The position numbers and the translations under genes were made by a program. Below the pieces are notes generated by a model. It worked only from the letters and a program-made list of their open reading frames with translations, did no database searches and was not told where the DNA came from. From NCBI GenBank assembly GCA_022376925.1, contig JAIOJX010000028.1:68537001-68601000 (forward strand): a DNA stretch of 64,000 bases, written 5' to 3'. This document shows positions 24,141-35,799 of the stretch, one piece after another (the first letter of the stretch is position 1; each line of letters opens with the position of its first letter). Origin of the DNA: Tragulus kanchil. Its lineage: Eukaryota; Chordata; Mammalia; Artiodactyla; Tragulidae.

Positions 24141-25196
24141 GTAGCAATGATGAAAACTTTTGGCAAGGGAAAAAGTGAAAGTGGCTTTAAATTATATAAG
24201 GAAATAATAACAGCAGCATTCCCTTTCTCTGAGATCTGGGATACAAGCAATTGATCTAAGACGCTGTTCCTTATAAACTTAGTATGATATTTACTAGTGG
24301 ATAGATAGGGTGGTGCTCTCTAGTTAGGAAAAAAAATGCCTTTTTATTTGGATCTGCCAGTATGCCTCGATTGCTTACTGTAAGTACACTTGAGAGTTTA
24401 TAGATTTTTTTTTTTTTGGAGAATAGCTGACTGTAGAAGAGTAGGAAGGCATATAAACATATTTCATGTGTGAAATTGAGGAGCCGCTGTAGCAAATGAC
24501 TTCTTTTGAGAATAGTTGCACACACATTGTTCAGAACTTGCCCATTAATCCAAAATCACAATGCATAGTAAATTGGGAGTAATATTTTTTTTTCTGAAAC
24601 TATATTTAATATTTTTTTTATTTCTTGTAGGGTGTATCTATCTTTGTCAATAGAATTGTAATTTATCTTTACTATTGGCTAAGAATTATAATTTTTGAGT
24701 CTTCAACTACCGACTTTCTATGTTATTTTATCATGAATTTAAATATCACCTATATAGAGAATAGTTTCATTTTTTTCCCAGTGGGGACCTGTATACTAAG
24801 GTACTGACTCATAAATTTTGTTTCCTTGATGTATACACTTGAATTTCTGACTTAATTTAAAATTTCATCACTTGATTGACATCCTCTTTGATCCATTTCA
24901 AATCTGACTTTTTACTTTATTTTCTCCCCATTTTACATTTATTCTCCCTCTTATAAATTGGCCATAGAAATTTTAATTTATTTTTCCCTTGCCATTACCC
25001 AGAACACACAAAATCCATAATTCTTTTTCAATATCTCAAACATCTACCTCATAGTGCAAAACATGAGTTTCTCTCACATAGATCATCACAGACATCAAAC
25101 TGTGCTTTCTAAGTTCCAATTTGCCCCTATGACCATACTTTATAATAAACATCATTGGAAAATTTAAAAGGTGTTTAGCAGTTTAGTAATCATGTG

Positions 25197-25340
25197 CATG
25201 CTGTGTGCTTATATACTTCAGTAGTGCCTGACTTTTCATGACAACATGGGCTATAGCTCTCCAAGCTTCTCTGTCCATGGAAGTTTCCAGGCAAGAATAC
25301 TGGAATGGGTGGTTGTTTCCTTCTCCAGGGGCAATCATGG
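25197..25340 (-). mobile_element. Degraded Bov-tA-like SINE, antisense
   Basis: Blocks 'ctctgtccatggaagtttcc', 'ggcaagaatactggaatggg' and 'ttccttctccaggggcaatc' identify a diverged, truncated Bov-tA in reverse orientation. Repeated at 26285-26428. Confidence 0.75.
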
Positions 25341-25479
25341 CTGATCTCAAATAGCAGACACTACATCCCTGCAATTGAAACAACTCAGGTAATCCTGGTA
25401 CCACTAATCCTCTTAGGCAGATGGAATCTTAGATAAAGAAGGTAAAAACCCTAGGCAGGAAAAGCCAATAAGAGAATAA

Positions 25480-25620
25480 TAAGAGCTTTAAACTTATTAT
25501 CTCATTTAATCCTTGTCACACTCAAGACTGTTAGATACCATTATTGTTCCTATTTTGTAGATAATGAAACTGAAGGACCTAGAAATCAATGGTAGCATCA
25601 GAATTCAAAATCACAGCAGA
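25480..25620 (-). mobile_element. MIR SINE remnant, antisense
   Basis: The antisense MIR core is recognisable: 'ttatctcatttaatccttgt', 'ttagataccattattgttcc', 'attttgtagataatgaaact', then 'gaaggacctagaaatcaatg'. MIRs are old mammalian SINEs, consistent with the divergence. Repeated at 26568-26708. Confidence 0.8.
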
Positions 25621-26284
25621 AGCTGCTGCAGAATACTATACGAATGGAAGATGAAAAAAAGCAATATACAAGAAAATGGAGAGCCTTGAGAATCTAAAAT
25701 AGGAGATGGAGTAACAGACAGGATTTATCTTCCCAGCAACAAATGAGAATATATGGAACAAGAGTTTACAGGACAGTGGGCATCAATGAAAGACAGTAAT
25801 CTCTGAAAGACAGGACACAAATGAGGCTGAGTCACGTGACTGCCTCAGTTTACTGCCAGGAGAGAGTAAAAGCTGCAGTGCAGGAAGGCGAAGCTCAGGT
25901 GGAGCACAATGATCTTGCTGGGTTGAAGAAGTGATAGTCTAGGGAAACAAAAACAGCGAGAGAGGCAAGACTCCATAGATAGAGAGCTCAATGTATGCTA
26001 CTATAGAGGGTGCTTTCAGTGTTTCACCTAAGAAATAGTTGCCTAATTGGCCATAGAAATTTTAATTTATTTTACCTTGCCATTACCCAGAACACACAAA
26101 ATCCATAATTCTTTTTCAATATCTCAAACATCTACCTCATAGTGCAAAACATGAGTTTCTCTCACATAGATCATCACAGACATCAAACTGTGCTTTCTAA
26201 GTTCCAATTTGCCCCTATGACCATACTTTATAATAAACATCATTGGAAAATTTAAAAGGTGTTTAGCAGTTTAGTAATCATGTG

Positions 26285-26428
26285 CATGCTGTGTGCTTAT
26301 ATACTTCAGTAGTGCCTGACTTTTCATGACAACATGGGCTATAGCTCTCCAAGCTTCTCTGTCCATGGAAGTTTCCAGGCAAGAATACTGGAATGGGTGG
26401 TTGTTTCCTTCTCCAGGGGCAATCATGG
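26285..26428 (-). mobile_element. Degraded Bov-tA-like SINE, second copy of the one at 25197
   Basis: Same insertion as 25197-25340, repeated by duplication 11. Confidence 0.75.
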
Positions 26429-26567
26429 CTGATCTCAAATAGCAGACACTACATCCCTGCAATTGAAACAACTCAGGTAATCCTGGTACCACTAATCCTC
26501 TTAGGCAGATGGAATCTTAGATAAAGAAGGTAAAAACCCTAGGCAGGAAAAGCCAATAAGAGAATAA

Positions 26568-26708
26568 TAAGAGCTTTAAACTTATTATCTCATTTAATCC
26601 TTGTCACACTCAAGACTGTTAGATACCATTATTGTTCCTATTTTGTAGATAATGAAACTGAAGGACCTAGAAATCAATGGTAGCATCAGAATTCAAAATC
26701 ACAGCAGA
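26568..26708 (-). mobile_element. MIR remnant, second copy of the one at 25480
   Basis: Same element as 25480-25620, repeated by duplication 11. Confidence 0.8.
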
Positions 26709-27219
26709 AGCTGCTGCAGAATACTATACGAATGGAAGATGAAAAAAAGCAATATACAAGAAAATGGAGAGCCTTGAGAATCTAAAATAGGAGATGGAGT
26801 AACAGACAGGATTTATCTTCCCAGCAACAAATGAGAATATATGGAACAAGAGTTTACAGGACAGTGGGCATCAATGAAAGACAGTAATCTCTGAAAGACA
26901 GGACACAAATGAGGCTGAGTCACGTGACTGCCTCAGTTTACTGCCAGGAGAGAGTAAAAGCTGCAGTGCAGGAAGGCGAAGCTCAGGTGGAGCACAATGA
27001 TCTTGCTGGGTTGAAGAAGTGATAGTCTAGGGAAACAAAAACAGCGAGAGAGGCAAGACTCCATAGATAGAGAGCTCAATGTATGCTACTATAGAGGGTG
27101 CTTTCAGTGTTTCACCTAAGAAATAGTTGCCTAAGGTCACAAAAATTTCTCCTATGTTTTCTTCTAGAAGTTCATAGTTTCAAATTGTACAATTAGGTTT
27201 GTAATCCATTTTTTGAGGG

Positions 27220-27345
27220 GGGAGGGTGGGTTGTTTTTATATTTATTTTTAATTGAAGGATAATTGCTTTACAATATTGTGTTGTGTCTATCAAACATCA
27301 ACATGAATCAGCCATAGGTGTACATATGTCCCCCTCTTCTTTTTT
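27220..27345 (-). mobile_element. L1 3'-end fragment (bovine-type L1), antisense
   Basis: 'ttaattgaaggataattgct', 'ttacaatattgtgttg' and 'aacatgaatcagccataggt' followed by 'gtacatatgtccccctc' are the antisense of the 3' end of ruminant L1 elements. The T-rich edge at about 27232-27252 would be the A-tail side. The element is strongly 5'-truncated. A T run follows at 27340-27353. Confidence 0.65.
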
Positions 27346-27654
27346 TTTTTTTTAACTGCTAAGATTATGGTCATATTTATGCAGTAGAATAAAATCAATA
27401 ATAAAATATTGTCAGTGACATAAATAGTTATAAGTTGTGTTCATAAGACATAATATTACTTGAAAATAATACCACATGCTAGTTTTCTCCTTGGACTCTC
27501 TAAAGAGACTTAATTCTCAAAAAGTTAAAAATATGATTCTTAGAGAAGGATTTGTTAGTATATGGCTAAATTTCACTTATTAAGAATAAAATCAGGAAGG
27601 CAAGAAAGCTTGTTTAAATAAAGATATAAATGGAAAACAAAGAATGGTAAAATA

Positions 27655-28385
27655 AGACTGTTCGATGAAAAAGGAACCCTTCTACACTGTAGTGGAAATG
27701 TACATTTATGCACCCATTAAGGAAAACAGTATGAAGTTTCCTCAAAAAGTTAAAAACCAAGTTGCTAAGTTATCCAGCAATCCTACTCCTCAGCATATTC
27801 CAGACAAAATTGTAATTGAAAAAGATACATGCACCCCTATGTTCATACCAGCATTATTTACAATACCAAAGACATGGAAATAATCTAAATGTCCATCAAA
27901 GGGTAAATGAATACAGAAGATGTAGTATATGCATACAATGGAATACTACTCAGCCACAAAAAAGAATGAAAAAATGCTATTTGCAGCAACATGAATGGAT
28001 CTAGAGATTACGATACTAAATGAAGTCACATGAAGATAAATAACATATGATTATCACTTATATGTGAAATCTAACATATGACACAAATGAACATATCTAC
28101 AAAACAAAACAGACTTACATGCATACAGAACAGAGTTGTAGCTGCCAAAGTGGGGTAGGGGAGGAATGGATTGGAAATTTGGTATTATCAAATGAAAACT
28201 ATTATGTATAGGATAGATAAACAGCAAGATCCTACTGTATAGCACAGGGTACTATATTCAGTGTCCTGTAATATGCTCTAATGGAAAGGAATATGAAAAG
28301 TAATATGTATATGTATAGCTATACAAAAGACATTGACACAACATTATAAATCAACTATACTTCAACAAAATAAGTTTTTAAAATA
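27655..28385 (+). mobile_element. L1 3'-terminal fragment, sense
   Basis: Contains the characteristic L1 3' region in sense: 'accagcattatttacaatac', 'aaagacatggaaataatcta', 'atggaatactactcagccac', 'atgaatggatctagagatta', ending at 'caactatacttcaacaaaat'. Plus-strand open frames (27665, 27816) are short and derive from this non-functional remnant. Its last 158 bp (28228-28385) are repeated at 29300-29457 by duplication 12. Confidence 0.8.
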
Positions 28386-30364
28386 TCAAAGATTGCTCCA
28401 AGAGATCCAAACATTGTCAGTGTCCTCAAAAAGCACTTTTGACAAATAATCCTTGGTGATTTTGTTGGGCAGTGTTATAGTATGATATTGACAAGGACAT
28501 GAAATTGCTTTTCCCTTTCGTTTCTAAGTTTTGAATATTTTTTATTAATGGGTGCTTCTGAATGTGGGATAAAGTAATGATGGGCCTTCTAATGAATTTT
28601 GGATCTGAATATTAAAGTGGTTATAAAACATTTTAAACTGGAAGAAGCGTAGAAATATTCAGACCCTATAGTAATCAGAGAAACTTACTGTATTAAATAA
28701 ATGTATTTGTGATAACTAAATATGATTGAATTAAAATTATCCTGAATTAGCCTATCTTTATTTCTACATTATTTTAATACATTGCAGCAAAATAACAACA
28801 ATAAACAACAAACAGTTAGTTGAACGAGAACCTGTACAAGAGTGGTTTTTCAAACTATTTGACTGATATTGCAATGAGAACTCTAAGTCCATTTAATATT
28901 TTAAGATTTCTGTCAATTAACACATCATTTCCTCTTAAGACAGTCTCATTTTTATCTGATTTCTTTTCATTGTTTTCACCCACTTGTTATAATGTCATAA
29001 TGTAAGTCCAGCAACTCAGTAACATTTGTCTGAGCAAGCTGATACCGATGCATTAGTCACTAAACTTTACCAAAGAAAAACAATTGTTTTTTAACCTACG
29101 TTCCTTTTTTATTCCCACAATATGATGCACCTATCTCCATGAGGATATAAGAATACTTGTGTTTTCTTGTTTCACAGTTGTCTCCTCTATTTCTCAGAAG
29201 GAGGAAAATATACATTACTTCTCTTTATTCACACAATCTAATACAAAATTGTTACTTACTGGCATGTATTCAACAAATAGGGGTAATTTAAGGAAATAGG
29301 ATCCTACTGTATAGCACAGGGTACTATATTCAGTGTCCTGTAATATGCTCTAATGGAAAGGAATATGAAAAGTAATATGTATATGTATAGCTATACAAAA
29401 GACATTGACACAACATTATAAATCAACTATACTTCAACAAAATAAGTTTTTAAAATATCAAAGATTGCTCCAAGAGATCCAAACATTGTCAATGTCCTCA
29501 AAAGGCACTTTTGACAAATAATCCTTGGTGATTTTGTTAGGCAGTGTTATAGTATGATATTGACAAGGACATGAAATTGCTTTTCCCTTTCGTTTCTAAG
29601 TTTTGAATATTTTTTATTAATGGGTGCTTCTGAATGTGGGATAAAGTAATGATGGGCCTTCTAATGAATTTTGGATCTGAATATTAAAGTGGTTATAAAA
29701 CATTTTAAACTGGAAGAAGCGTAGAAATATTCAGACCCTATAGTAATCAGAGAAACTTACTGTATTAAATAAATGTATTTGTGATAACTAAATATGATTG
29801 AATTAAAATTATCCTGAATTAGCCTATCTTTATTTCTACATTATTTTAATACATTGCAGCAAAATAACAACAATAAACAACAAACAGTTAGTTGAACGAG
29901 AACCTGTACAAGAGTGGTTTTTCAAACTATTTGACTGATATTGCAATGAGAACTCTAAGTCCATTTAATATTTTAAGATTTCTGTCAATTAACACATCAT
30001 TTCCTCTTAAGACAGTCTCATTTTTATCTGATTTCTTTTCATTGTTTTCACCCACTTGTTATAATGTCATAATGTAAGTCCAGCAACTCAGTAACATTTG
30101 TCTGAGCAAGCTGATACCGATGCATTAGTCACTAAACTTTACCAAAGAAAAACAATTGTTTTTTAACCTACGTTCCTTTTTTATTCCCACAATATGATGC
30201 ACCTATCTCCATGAGGATATAAGAATACTTGTGTTTTCTTGTTTCACAGTTGTCTCCTCTATTTCTCAGAAGGAGGAAAATATACATTACTTCTCTTTAT
30301 TCACACAATCTAATACAAAATTGTTACTTACTGGCATGTATTCAACAAATAGGGGTAATTTAAG
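28228..30364. repeat. Direct duplication 12 (28228-29292 and 29300-30364)
   Basis: Offset 1072. Three substitutions (G/A at 'gtcagtgtcc', A/G at 'aaaaagcac', G/A at 'gttgggcag') all fall about 190-240 bp into the copies; none is seen later. Seven bases (29293-29299, 'gaaatag') separate the copies and resemble the true continuation 'agaggtaag'. Apart from the L1 tail, the content is AT-rich and unrecognised. Confidence 0.95.
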
Positions 30365-31241
30365 AGAGGTAAGTTAGGGATACAAGCTTACATTCTACTG
30401 GGTGATTACTATCCACACCTATGAAGGACACTGTTTTCTGAGAAGGTTGGAACACCCTATTTTGAACTAACTAGATTTAGAATTCTAATTTAAGAGTTTT
30501 TAGGCTTCTATGAGCTCTCTAGAGTTCTTTATTAAATCTATTACTTTCACCACAAGTTTCTGTGGTCTTAAGCACCCTGTTTTAGAAATCCAGTGAATAT
30601 AGATCAATAAAAATTAAAGAAAGAAAAACAGCTACATTCATGTTCTCTTTGTTTCTTTAGCATTTGTCACTTTAACTCATACTGAGCCCAATTGATGTCT
30701 ATTTTATAGTTGTGGTTTAAATTTATTATAAATGTGGGATATATGCTTGTGTATTCTAATAGAAGTCTCCAGTGTGATACAAGGCAGTTGCTTGTTCATT
30801 AGGGTTGTGACCAATTATAGTATAGAGACTGTGGGGTTTGGCCTTTGTTTACATTTAAATTAATATAAAAATTTCATGCTTGGAGGACTTTGAACAAGTG
30901 TCACTGTTTCAAACTCTTTCACCTTCTGCTAAATGAGAACATCATCCCTAATATTGCTTTGTTCTTCTCTATTTCCTGTTGGATGAATGATCCTACCCTT
31001 TTTCAAATATGATTACCCTCTTCACTTTACTATTCCTGTGGAATTAGATCACCTTATCAAGTACAGCAGTTCAATAATAGCCTTCCTTAAATAGGTACAC
31101 GAAGGTCAACTTGAGACTTGCTTCTCCACAGGGATCAAAAAGAGGTAGGAAATACCATTACAGCCTAAATTCTGATTGTCTCTAATCAAGCAGAAGGTAT
31201 TTTTTATAAATAAAACTAAGTTTCTAACAGATGGCTCAGGA
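30365..31241. other. Undoubled AT-rich sequence, nothing recognised
   Basis: About 880 bp without a credible open frame, repeat family or RNA gene that I can identify. Confidence 0.5.
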
Positions 31242-33615
31242 CAAGCAGAAAAAGAATCAATAAAAATATGTAAACATCTATACGCAAATGAATATTAACA
31301 GCTCAATATTAAAAGGACCATATGAATTCACAGCAAGTATATGTATTATCAATGTTATTTAGAACAGATTTTTAATAAAGAAAGAATTTGTTACAGTTAT
31401 ATGTGAAACAGTTTGTTCTTTCAGCACATGCTTATCTCTAACATCTGTTTTCATACAATTCTAAACTAAAGCAAATTACAGATAAGACTATAAATAAATG
31501 GCATGCTTATATATTTTTGCATATTCTGTGAATATACCATTTATTGCTCTTATAACTATCAGAATGCCAAGAGTTTTCAGCTCTACCACCTGCAATAGAA
31601 TTTGTGTAGAATGATCTTTATAATTTCCCAGATGGTAGGATAGAGACGTTTTTGTACATATTTCTGAATTTTTATGATCTCAGATGTATTTCCTTTAAAA
31701 ACGGAATGAATTTTTCTCTTTTCATGCAAAATTTTATTGCCAGTGAAGTGCTTAATGATTGAAAATCTCCCCTGAAAGTGAACTAGAATTCAATTATTTT
31801 CAATCTCATTTTAACTTATAATTTCTGCTAAGCTTTAGATAAAAATATGACTTGTTACATTGTCACATATTTCCACTGAATGGAATTTCATATCTAACTG
31901 ACTTATTTTGCAAATATCTAAGAGTACTGAAAACATATTCTGTCTTTTCCATACTCTGTCATGAGTCTTGAAACCCATTTGTTTCATATAATAATTACAC
32001 ATTAGTGAAACTTGCTGCTGTCTCTGAAATGTCTAGGACAGTATAGCTCCAAAGTGAAATATGTGTAACCTGGGCTGTGGAGCCATGGTTAAATGATTGG
32101 CCAGGCCCACGAAGCCTCTTCCTAGCACGTAGCCAGAGTACTCATATGGTTGGGTCATTTGAGATGACTGTTCTGCTCTCTGTACATTCTCTGCTCCATC
32201 AAGCCCCGCTTCACTCACACGACTACCCAATCCTTTTAATTACAGGGCTTCCTCAATACTACCTGCATGCTTGCAGGTGGTTTCTCTGGGAACTGATGAG
32301 CCAACCTGACATCAGTTCCCATATAAATGGTAGTCTCCTCCCCCAGTCATGAGGATCCTTCAATTGCTGCTGGTTTCTGCCTGTTGGCTGCGTACACGAT
32401 GAGAGTGTCTCTTCAGGACCTTTCCTTCAAGCAGAAAAAGAATCAATAAAAATATGTAAACATCTATACGCAAATGAATATTAACAGCTCAATATTAAAA
32501 GGACCATATGAATTCACAGCAAGTATATGTATTATCAATGTTATTTAGAACAGATTTTTAATAAAGAAAGAATTTGTTACAGTTATATGTGAAACAGTTT
32601 GTTCTTTCAGCACATGCTTATCTCTAACATCTGTTTTCATACAATTCTAAACTAAAGCAAATTACAGATAAGACTATAAATAAATGGCATGCTTATATAT
32701 TTTTGCATATTCTGTGAATATACCATTTATTGCTCTTATAACTATCAGAATGCCAAGAGTTTTCAGCTCTACCACCTGCAATAGAATTTGTGTAGAATGA
32801 TCTTTATAATTTCCCAGATGGTAGGATAGAGACGTTTTTGTACATATTTCTGAATTTTTATGATCTCAGATGTATTTCCTTTAAAAACGGAATGAATTTT
32901 TCTCTTTTCATGCAAAATTTTATTGCCAGTGAAGTGCTTAATGATTGAAAATCTCCCCTGAAAGTGAACTAGAATTCAATTATTTTCAATCTCATTTTAA
33001 CTTATAATTTCTGCTAAGCTTTAGATAAAAATATGACTTGTTACATTGTCACATATTTCCACTGAATGGAATTTCATATCTAACTGACTTATTTTGCAAA
33101 TATCTAAGAGTACTGAAAACATATTCTGTCTTTTCCATACTCTGTCATGAGTCTTGAAACCCATTTGTTTCATATAATAATTACACATTAGTGAAACTTG
33201 CTGCTGTCTCTGAAATGTCTAGGACAGTATAGCTCCAAAGTGAAATATGTGTAACCTGGGCTGTGGAGCCATGGTTAAATGATTGGCCAGGCCCACGAAG
33301 CCTCTTCCTAGCACGTAGCCAGAGTACTCATATGGTTGGGTCATTTGAGATGACTGTTCTGCTCTCTGTACATTCTCTGCTCCATCAAGCCCCGCTTCAC
33401 TCACACGACTACCCAATCCTTTTAATTACAGGGCTTCCTCAATACTACCTGCATGCTTGCAGGTGGTTTCTCTGGGAACTGATGAGCCAACCTGACATCA
33501 GTTCCCATATAAATGGTAGTCTCCTCCCCCAGTCATGAGGATCCTTCAATTGCTGCTGGTTTCTGCCTGTTGGCTGCGTACACGATGAGAGTGTCTCTTC
33601 AGGACCTTTCCTTCA
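31242..33615. repeat. Direct duplication 13 (31242-32429 and 32428-33615)
   Basis: Offset 1186 with no differences found by eye. The join at 32428-32430 is seamless in the shared 'caag/ttca' bases. The paired open frames at 32033/33219 and 32077/33263 are simply the two copies. The right part of the unit holds the probable LTR. Confidence 0.96.
32046..32429 (+). mobile_element. Probable solo LTR, left part, interrupted by the join of duplication 13
   Basis: This is the first, truncated occurrence of the LTR-like sequence described at 33232. It has 'tgtgtaacctgggctgtgga' at the left, a TATA-like 'catataaat' near 32322 and a GC-richer segment after it, and is cut at 32429 by the duplication join. 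No retroviral coding region lies beside it. Confidence 0.4.
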
Positions 33616-33740
33616 GACATGTAAGTTTCCCCGTTCCATAAGCCTCTGAGGTCCCTGTTGCCGTCTCTGGGCTCTTTCCTCAGGCTTGAGGCCCAGCTGC
33701 TACAAAGCTTTCATGCCTGAAGGGTGCAGCCCAAGTATGT
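33232..33740 (+). mobile_element. Probable solo LTR of an endogenous retrovirus-like element
   Basis: Features typical of a long terminal repeat: a stretch of higher GC than its surroundings, a TATA-like 'catataaat' near 33508, and downstream a segment with 'gagagtgtctcttcaggacc', 'gttccataagcctctgaggt' (perhaps a decayed polyadenylation signal) and 'ccctgttgccgtctctgggc', a U5-like composition. I see no internal retroviral genes. The edges and family are uncertain, and an ordinary unrecognised promoter-like sequence is an alternative. Confidence 0.4.
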
Positions 33741-34131
33741 TGTTTCAAATACATTGTTAGCCTACATGTCTGCTCAGAGCCCGTCCATGGTTTTCTGCAT
33801 TATTCACATACAAGTACCCCAAAAGACAATGACTGGGTAAACTTCTCTCCTACTTTTCTCTGCCCTTCCCATTTAATTTCGGCCACACTGGTCTCCATAC
33901 TTTTCCTTCATTGCACAAGACATGCTCTACATCAGAGCTTTTATACTTGCTGTTGTCTTTGCCTGGGATGCTCATTTCAGGTAAAAAGCAAAGCCAAGGC
34001 TGGGTCTGTCTCCTCTTTTGGCTCTTGACATGAATATTGCCTTCTGAGTGAGGCCTTTCCACAATGTTACCTAAAATTATGACTTTACTGCACTATATTA
34101 TTTAATCTTTTGTTGCTTTAAGTTTTACTTT

Positions 34132-34477
34132 TTTTTTAATTTATTCATTTTTTTTTAAGATTTATTTGTTTATTTTTTTTTTGGGCGGGGGTGGGTTGGG
34201 GAGGGAGGGGAGCGGGCAGGCCACTTCTGTTGGTCTTTCATTTCTCTATTTTCATCCGTCTTTGTTCTTTGTTTCCTGTGGGCCTCCCATCGCAGTGGCG
34301 TCTGTCGTTGCAGAGCGCTAGCTCTGGGCACGTGCGCTCCAGAGCTCCTGCTCGGTAATTGGACACATGGGTCCAGCCGCTCTGCGGCACGTGGGATCTT
34401 CCCAGGCCAGGGATTGAACCGGCGTCCCTTGCACTGCAAGGTGGTGTCCTTACCCACTGGACCACCAGGGGAAGCCC
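34132..34477 (-). mobile_element. CHR-derived SINE with GC-rich 3' region, antisense
   Basis: Same subfamily as 12072-12405: T-rich tail, 'gggcgggggtgggttgggga' stretch, 'ttcatccgtctttgttcttt' and the head 'ccaccaggggaagccc'. A possible short target-site duplication 'tttactt' is seen on both sides. The copy at 35207 differs in the tail ('gggtggg' versus 'ggtcggg' and T-run length), which looks like consensus error rather than biology. Confidence 0.88.
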
Positions 34478-34518
34478 TTTACTTATTATTATCTAATGTT
34501 ATGTGTGTCTGAGTTGTA

Positions 34519-34557
34519 CTGGGTTGGCAAAAATCTTGTTCTGGTTTTTCTGTAACT
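34519..34557 (+). mobile_element. Truncated left half of a mariner-type MITE
   Basis: The first 39 bp of the element described at 35595-35674, preceded by TA at 34517-34518 and cut by the join of duplication 14. Confidence 0.75.
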
Positions 34558-35206
34558 GATGAGCCAACCTGACATCAGTTCCCATATAAATAGTCTCCTC
34601 CCCCAGTCATGAGGATCCTTCAATTGCTGCTGGTTTCTGCCTGTTGGCTGCGTACACGATGAGAGTGTCTCTTCAGGACCTTTCCTTCAGACATGTAAGT
34701 TTCCCCGTTCCATAAGCCTCTGAGGTCCCTGTTGCCGTCTCTGGGCTCTTTCCTCAGGCTTGAGGCCCAGCTGCTACAAAGCTTTCATGCCTGAAGGGTG
34801 CAGCCCAAGTATGTTGTTTCAAATACATTGTTAGCCTACATGTCTGCTCAGAGCCCGTCCATGGTTTTCTGCATTATTCACATACAAGTACCCCAAAAGA
34901 CAATGACTGGGTAAACTTCTCTCCTACTTTTCTCTGCCCTTCCCATTTAATTTCGGCCACACTGGTCTCCATACTTTTCCTTCATTGCACAAGACATGCT
35001 CTACATCAGAGCTTTTATACTTGCTGTTGTCTTTGCCTGGGATGCTCATTTCAGGTAAAAAGCAAAGCCAAGGCTGGGTCTGTCTCCTCTTTTGGCTCTT
35101 GACATGAATATTGCCTTCTGAGTGAGGCCTTTCCACAATGTTACCTAAAATTATGACTTTACTGCACTATATTATTTAATCTTTTGTTGCTTTAAGTTTT
35201 ACTTTT

Positions 35207-35553
35207 TTTTTTAATTTATTCATTTTTTTTTAAGATTTATTTGTTTATTTATTTTTGGGGCGGGGGTCGGGTTGGGGAGGGAGGGGAGCGGGCAGGCCAC
35301 TTCTGTTGGTCTTTCATTTCTCTATTTTCATCCGTCTTTGTTCTTTGTTTCCTGTGGGCCTCCCATCGCAGTGGCGTCTGTCGTTGCAGAGCGCTAGCTC
35401 TGGGCACGTGCGCTCCAGAGCTCCTGCTCGGTAATTGGACACATGGGTCCAGCCGCTCTGCGGCACGTGGGATCTTCCCAGGCCAGGGATTGAACCGGCG
35501 TCCCTTGCACTGCAAGGTGGTGTCCTTACCCACTGGACCACCAGGGGAAGCCC
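35207..35553 (-). mobile_element. CHR-derived SINE, second copy of the one at 34132
   Basis: Same insertion as 34132-34477, repeated by duplication 14. The G-rich part reads 'gggcgggggtcgggttgggg', closer to the other subfamily members than the first copy, so this is probably the more accurate version. Confidence 0.88.
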
Positions 35554-35594
35554 TTTACTTATTATTATCTAATGTTATGTGTGTCTGAGTTGTA

Positions 35595-35674
35595 CTGGGT
35601 TGGCAAAAATCTTGTTCTGGTTTTTCTGTAACATCTTACAGGAAAAACGCAAAGGAGGAATTTGGCCAGCCCAG
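35595..35674. mobile_element. 80-bp mariner-type MITE forming a hairpin
   Basis: The left end 'ctgggttggcaaaaat' and right end 'atttggccagcccag' are imperfect inverted repeats. The inner arms 'ggtttttctgtaa' and 'ttacaggaaaaac' also pair, leaving a small loop near 35632. TA dinucleotides flank it (35593-35594, 35675-35676), as expected for mariner insertion. The length (80 bp) and end sequence match mariner-derived miniature elements such as primate MADE1 and ruminant mariner relatives. Transcribed, it would fold into a stem-loop. No transposase is present. Confidence 0.85.
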
Positions 35675-35799
35675 TATTTCCTTAACTCTATTTTCCTATT
35701 ATCATTCTCTCTCTCTTTCTCCACGCCTAAATTTGACTTCCCTAACCCTGTGTCTCAGTCGACAAATAATTCTTGGTTTACTTCCCAAGTATAGCTAAA

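Larger units (their letters stand above)
22620..24815. repeat. Direct duplication 10 (22620-23722 and 23717-24815)
   Basis: Offset 1097 at the start, 1093 within 60 bp. The second copy lacks four bases near 23739-23763 ('cctcaaatgaccg' versus 'cctctaactgctaccg'), so here the start of the second block is the damaged side. After that no differences are seen. The join lies in the shared bases 'gactcataa'. The unit contains a Bov-tA-like SINE and T-rich DNA with no recognised gene. Confidence 0.95.
24956..27134. repeat. Direct duplication 11 (24956-26046 and 26045-27134)
   Basis: Offset 1089, then 1088 after one difference close to the start of the second copy ('tttttcccttgcc' versus 'ttttaccttgcc'). 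The join is seamless in the shared bases 'cctaa'. The unit contains an old Bov-tA-like remnant and a MIR; no gene is seen. Confidence 0.95.
33477..35632. repeat. Direct duplication 14 (33477-34557 and 34554-35632)
   Basis: Offset 1077 at the start, 1074 after three bases are lost near 34588 ('aaatggtagtc' versus 'aaatagtc'), then small run-length changes in the SINE tail. The join lies in the shared 'aactgatgag/gtaac' bases. The first copy is cut inside the mariner MITE, whose complete form is only in the second copy. The unit also carries one CHR-derived SINE. Confidence 0.95.
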
